Assembly: GCA_016926135.1 (NCBI GenBank)
Contig: JAFGPH010000662.1
Location: 1-9,919 of the forward strand
From: Deltaproteobacteria bacterium
GTDB lineage: Bacteria; Desulfobacterota; DSM-4660; Desulfatiglandales; HGW-15
DNA length: 9,919 nucleotides
Direction: 5' to 3'
Shown piece after piece: positions 7,885 to 9,919 of the stretch (within the stretch, counting starts at the first letter, position 1; every line of letters begins with the position of its first letter). Below the pieces are notes generated by a model. The model was given only the letters and a program-made list of their open reading frames with translations. It searched no databases and was not told the origin of the DNA. The translations under genes were made by a program, and so were the position numbers.

Positions 7885-8149
7885 CTAAGTCAAGCCGGTT
7901 GTTTTCGGCAACAGATGACTGGATACCACAGTCCAGGTACCCCTGTCCACTTGTTCGCCGTCCTTCCATTCACTGATTACCCTTCGGTTCATCTTGCCGG
8001 CGTATATCCCTGTCGCCGTTCCAGTGCCTTGACACGTGTCTCGATCGCTTCTCGTCTGTGCCAGGCCGGTTTCGATCATCTGTTCCACCCGTCAGCCGAT
8101 GCCGGCATCCCGGGAAATGCCGCGTGAAGGAAACCGTGAGCCTTTTCAT
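7885..8149 (-). pseudogene. Possible frameshifted small gene in the 7786-8179 spacer
   Basis: This is most of the only long stretch between clear genes. An ATG at 8149, with GGGGAG 6 nt upstream, opens a 59-codon frame (MKRLTVSFTRHFPG...) ending at 7970; its later part is basic and unlike a folded protein. A second frame (GTG at 8088 to the stop at 7885) carries MNRRVISEWKDGEQVDRGTW in its second half, which does look like protein. A third frame between two stops reads REAIETRVKALERRQGYTPA, a plausible helix, just upstream of that. No single frame is convincing throughout. The best reading is a small gene disrupted by two or more indels, or chance frames. It begins 30 bp after the stop of the upstream secreted-protein gene. 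I do not recognise the product. Confidence 0.25.
8098..8122. repeat. Palindrome with an alternative overlapping hairpin
   Basis: GATGCCGGCATC (8098-8109) is a perfect 12-bp palindrome. Its CGGCAT portion (8103-8108) can instead pair with ATGCCG at 8117-8122 around an 8-nt loop. There is no T-run on either side, so it does not look like an intrinsic terminator, although it lies about 60-80 bp past the stop of the secreted-protein gene. Confidence 0.4.
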
Positions 8150-8179
8150 CGGTCGCTCCCCTTTTCTTCCTGCTCGGCA

Positions 8180-9685
8180 TCACCGGATGTGGCGCTCCCA
8201 GAGGGCCCGGGAATCGACGGGCTGCATCTGCTCGTTGTACCTGGGGTTCTTTCCCTCGAAGTGAACGTAGTCGTAAGGCTTGCCCTCCCAGTACTCGCCG
8301 GTCGTCATGTTCTTCGTGCCCCAGGTGTCGCTCCGGTAGACGGTGCCCCCTTCCATGGAGGAGATCCAGTCCTGCTGGCCCCGGATGTAGCTTGTGCGCT
8401 GGTAGTCGATGTAGTCCATGCTCCGTTGTCGTTCGTCGTAGGCGGCCTGCATCATCTGCCGGATCTCTTGGGCGTTGCGGGCCACCATGGCCGAGGTCTG
8501 CTGTTGCATCGCCCGAAGTCTGCGGGCTCCCTGGGCGACATACTCCTGCGCCCATCGGTCATTGATCCTGTAAGATGCAAGCATGGAGGCGAAATGGCCG
8601 GCCCAGGCGCCGAATCGATCCGAGGGCGCCGTCACGGTGATGTGCCGGAAGCTCCAGTTAGTGCCGAGGCGCGAGCCGAAGGAGATTCCGTAGGTGTACC
8701 CCTTGGTTGGCCTCCTCTCCTTACTCGTAAAGGTATAGATGAACTCCTCGATAGTGACGGGTCCCGCCGTATAGACCTGGCCCATCTGCCGGGCCATATC
8801 GGAGCGGGGAATCACTTCCTCGAAGCGCATGTTCGAGGCAAGCCCGTAGCGCGCCGTGATGAACTTCCAGGCCTGGCTGGGGGCCATGTACGGCGAGACG
8901 AGGATACCGGGATGGGTCACCCTCATCTGCGGGGTGAGAAGGTCGACGTTTCCCGAGATGAAGGAGTAGCCGTCGGGGTCCCCTGCAATAAAGGTCCCTT
9001 TGCCGTGGTCCTGGCACTGCCAGCCCTGGGGAATCAGGAAGGAAGCCGAGCCATCCCTCAGGCGGTATGAGTCGAGTTGGATGCGAACGGGGACCGCCGC
9101 TGCCGTGGGGGTAACGGCACCCTTCATGAGGCGGATGTTGGAAAGCACGGTAAGCAGCAAGGGTCTCATAGTGGTGAGCTGTCCTGCCGGCGCCTCGATG
9201 CGGGCACAGGTGGATTCGTCCCCCTGCAGGGACACCCACGAGCGAAAATCGGTTTTCCCCTGCTTCGGGGGTGAGTAGGTACCGTCGAAGGTAAGCGTGG
9301 ACCCGTTACGGGATGCGAAGGCGCTCCGGATCTCCAGGTCCCGCGCCGCGCGGCCGAGCCTTGCCGCTTCGCGCCTCGCAAGGGCCGTTGCGTTTTCGCC
9401 CTGTGGGCTCGTAGCGGTGGAGAAAAACACGGAGGAACGCCCAGAGGGGTCCGAGGCGGTGACCTGGAGGGTCTGACCGTCCGTCGACTCCTGGGCCTTC
9501 CACCCCTTTGGGACGTAGAGGACGAAGGAGGCCTTGTCCGTGACGACCTTCTGCATCTTACCGTCCGGAGCGGTCCGGGCTCCCTTGCCCGTCTGTGCGA
9601 AACAGATGCCCTGTAAAGCCGCAACTCCAAACGCGACGATGACGATCAATGAAAACCTTAGATTTTTTTTGGCGCAGAAATGCAT
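8180..9685 (-). CDS. Exported two-domain protein of unknown function
   Basis: I do not recognise this 501-residue protein. The N-terminus is a clear signal peptide (about 1-31: basic KKNLR, hydrophobic core, GICFA-QT), so the mature protein should be periplasmic or secreted. Two related globular domains follow. The first (about 44-190) contains ASFVLYVPKGW and ASDPSGRSSVFFST. The second (about 204-378) contains ASFLIPQGW and GDPDGYSFISGN. This suggests internal duplication. A Gln/Arg/Met-rich helical segment (about 378-440) leads to a charged, aromatic tail (YDYVHFEGKNPRYNEQMQP near 471-489). No catalytic motif is visible. The ATG at 9685 is well supported by GGGAGGTGA, with the GGGAGG core 6 nt upstream. 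The gene is visibly richer in G+C than the operon to its left (for example 45 of 60 bases at 9301-9360). It is probably transcribed on its own, because almost 400 bp separate it from the next clear gene. Confidence 0.85.
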   Translation of the reverse strand: MHFCAKKNLRFSLIVIVAFGVAALQGICFAQTGKGARTAPDGKMQKVVTDKASFVLYVPKGWKAQESTDGQTLQVTASDPSGRSSVFFSTATSPQGENATALARREAARLGRAARDLEIRSAFASRNGSTLTFDGTYSPPKQGKTDFRSWVSLQGDESTCARIEAPAGQLTTMRPLLLTVLSNIRLMKGAVTPTAAAVPVRIQLDSYRLRDGSASFLIPQGWQCQDHGKGTFIAGDPDGYSFISGNVDLLTPQMRVTHPGILVSPYMAPSQAWKFITARYGLASNMRFEEVIPRSDMARQMGQVYTAGPVTIEEFIYTFTSKERRPTKGYTYGISFGSRLGTNWSFRHITVTAPSDRFGAWAGHFASMLASYRINDRWAQEYVAQGARRLRAMQQQTSAMVARNAQEIRQMMQAAYDERQRSMDYIDYQRTSYIRGQQDWISSMEGGTVYRSDTWGTKNMTTGEYWEGKPYDYVHFEGKNPRYNEQMQPVDSRALWERHIR

Positions 9686-9831
9686 GGATCACCTCCCGGT
9701 GCGGTTTTTCCATCCTCAAGGAACCAATGAGATTCCCCACAGGCTGGCACGGATGTTCGGTCAATCCTGTGATAAAAGAACATCGTCCTGAAGAAGAGGA
9801 CCGACAACTGGAAAGGCTTCAAAGACTACCT

Positions 9832-9855
9832 GTCACATCTTTAGTCACATCTTTA
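9832..9855. repeat. Perfect 12-bp tandem direct repeat (two copies)
   Basis: GTCACATCTTTA occurs twice head to tail (9832-9843 and 9844-9855) in an AT-rich tract about 150 bp upstream of the secreted-protein gene. It could be paired binding sites for a regulator on one face of the helix, or the repeated end sequence of an insertion element extending to the right of the window. No gene is visible in 9686-9919. Confidence 0.85.
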
Positions 9856-9919
9856 CAATTAAGTCTCTCATTTCTTGTTATCACTTGGCTTTTTTTTCAA
9901 ATGGATCTGAATGGCCATG

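Noticed and set aside
7888..7893. Minus-strand TTGACT as a -35 box for the HD-GYP operon
   Set aside because: No acceptable -10 hexamer lies 16-18 bp downstream; the nearest candidates match only about half the consensus.
8036..9070. 344-codon plus-strand open frame opposite the secreted-protein gene
   Set aside because: Rich in Val, Leu, Gly, His and Pro, as expected for the complement of a G+C-rich gene. It has no domain, and the minus-strand frame has a signal peptide and a strong ribosome-binding site.
9745..9759. Plus-strand CTGGCACG...TTCG resembling a sigma-54 promoter
   Set aside because: The -24 half is good, but the -12 half has TTCG instead of TTGC, and no gene follows on the plus strand within the window.
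9832..9855. The two TGTGAC words (minus strand) as a CRP/cAMP-receptor site, tempting because a cyclase is nearby
   Set aside because: A CRP site needs inverted TGTGA and TCACA halves 6 bp apart. These are direct repeats with 12-bp spacing.
1..9919. CRISPR array, tRNA or rRNA genes
   Set aside because: No regularly spaced repeats, cloverleaf-like segments or conserved rRNA words were seen on either strand.

Overview
The window looks like a chromosomal segment of a Gram-negative bacterium. It encodes an outer-membrane beta-barrel protein with a C-terminal Phe, together with periplasmic and inner-membrane signalling proteins. The pairing of a FecR-domain protein with a CHASE2 adenylate cyclase, and an HD-GYP protein carrying a long helical insert, is a style I associate with delta-proteobacteria (Desulfobacterota). 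That placement is inference from gene content, not from a marker gene. All four convincing genes are on the minus strand, so the window reads right to left.

Right part (9919 to about 7800). An AT-richer leader (9686-9919) carries a perfect 12-bp tandem repeat, possibly the edge of a mobile element. It is followed by a GC-rich gene (8180-9685) for an exported protein of unknown function, made of two related domains, a helical segment and a charged tail. A spacer of about 400 bp (7786-8179) then holds a well-placed ribosome-binding site, small overlapping reading frames that look like a frameshifted small gene, and some short palindromes.

Central and left part (7785 to 239). Three large genes form a probable operon: (i) a cytoplasmic GAF/HD-GYP cyclic-di-GMP phosphodiesterase; (ii) a 1221-residue exported protein fusing a FecR domain, a long TPR array and a C-terminal outer-membrane beta-barrel without a plug; (iii) an inner-membrane CHASE2 adenylate cyclase. 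The gaps are 105 bp and 11 bp. The cyclase starts at a GTG just after the stop of the barrel gene.

Together the three products span outer membrane, periplasm, inner membrane and cytoplasm, and connect to two second messengers: cAMP made by the cyclase and c-di-GMP removed by the HD-GYP protein. The proposed model is inferred, not shown: the barrel/FecR/TPR protein senses or binds something at the outer membrane, its periplasmic part signals to the CHASE2 sensor, and the HD-GYP protein adjusts c-di-GMP in parallel. The left edge (1-238) is noncoding as far as I can tell and contains two strong hairpins beyond the end of the operon.
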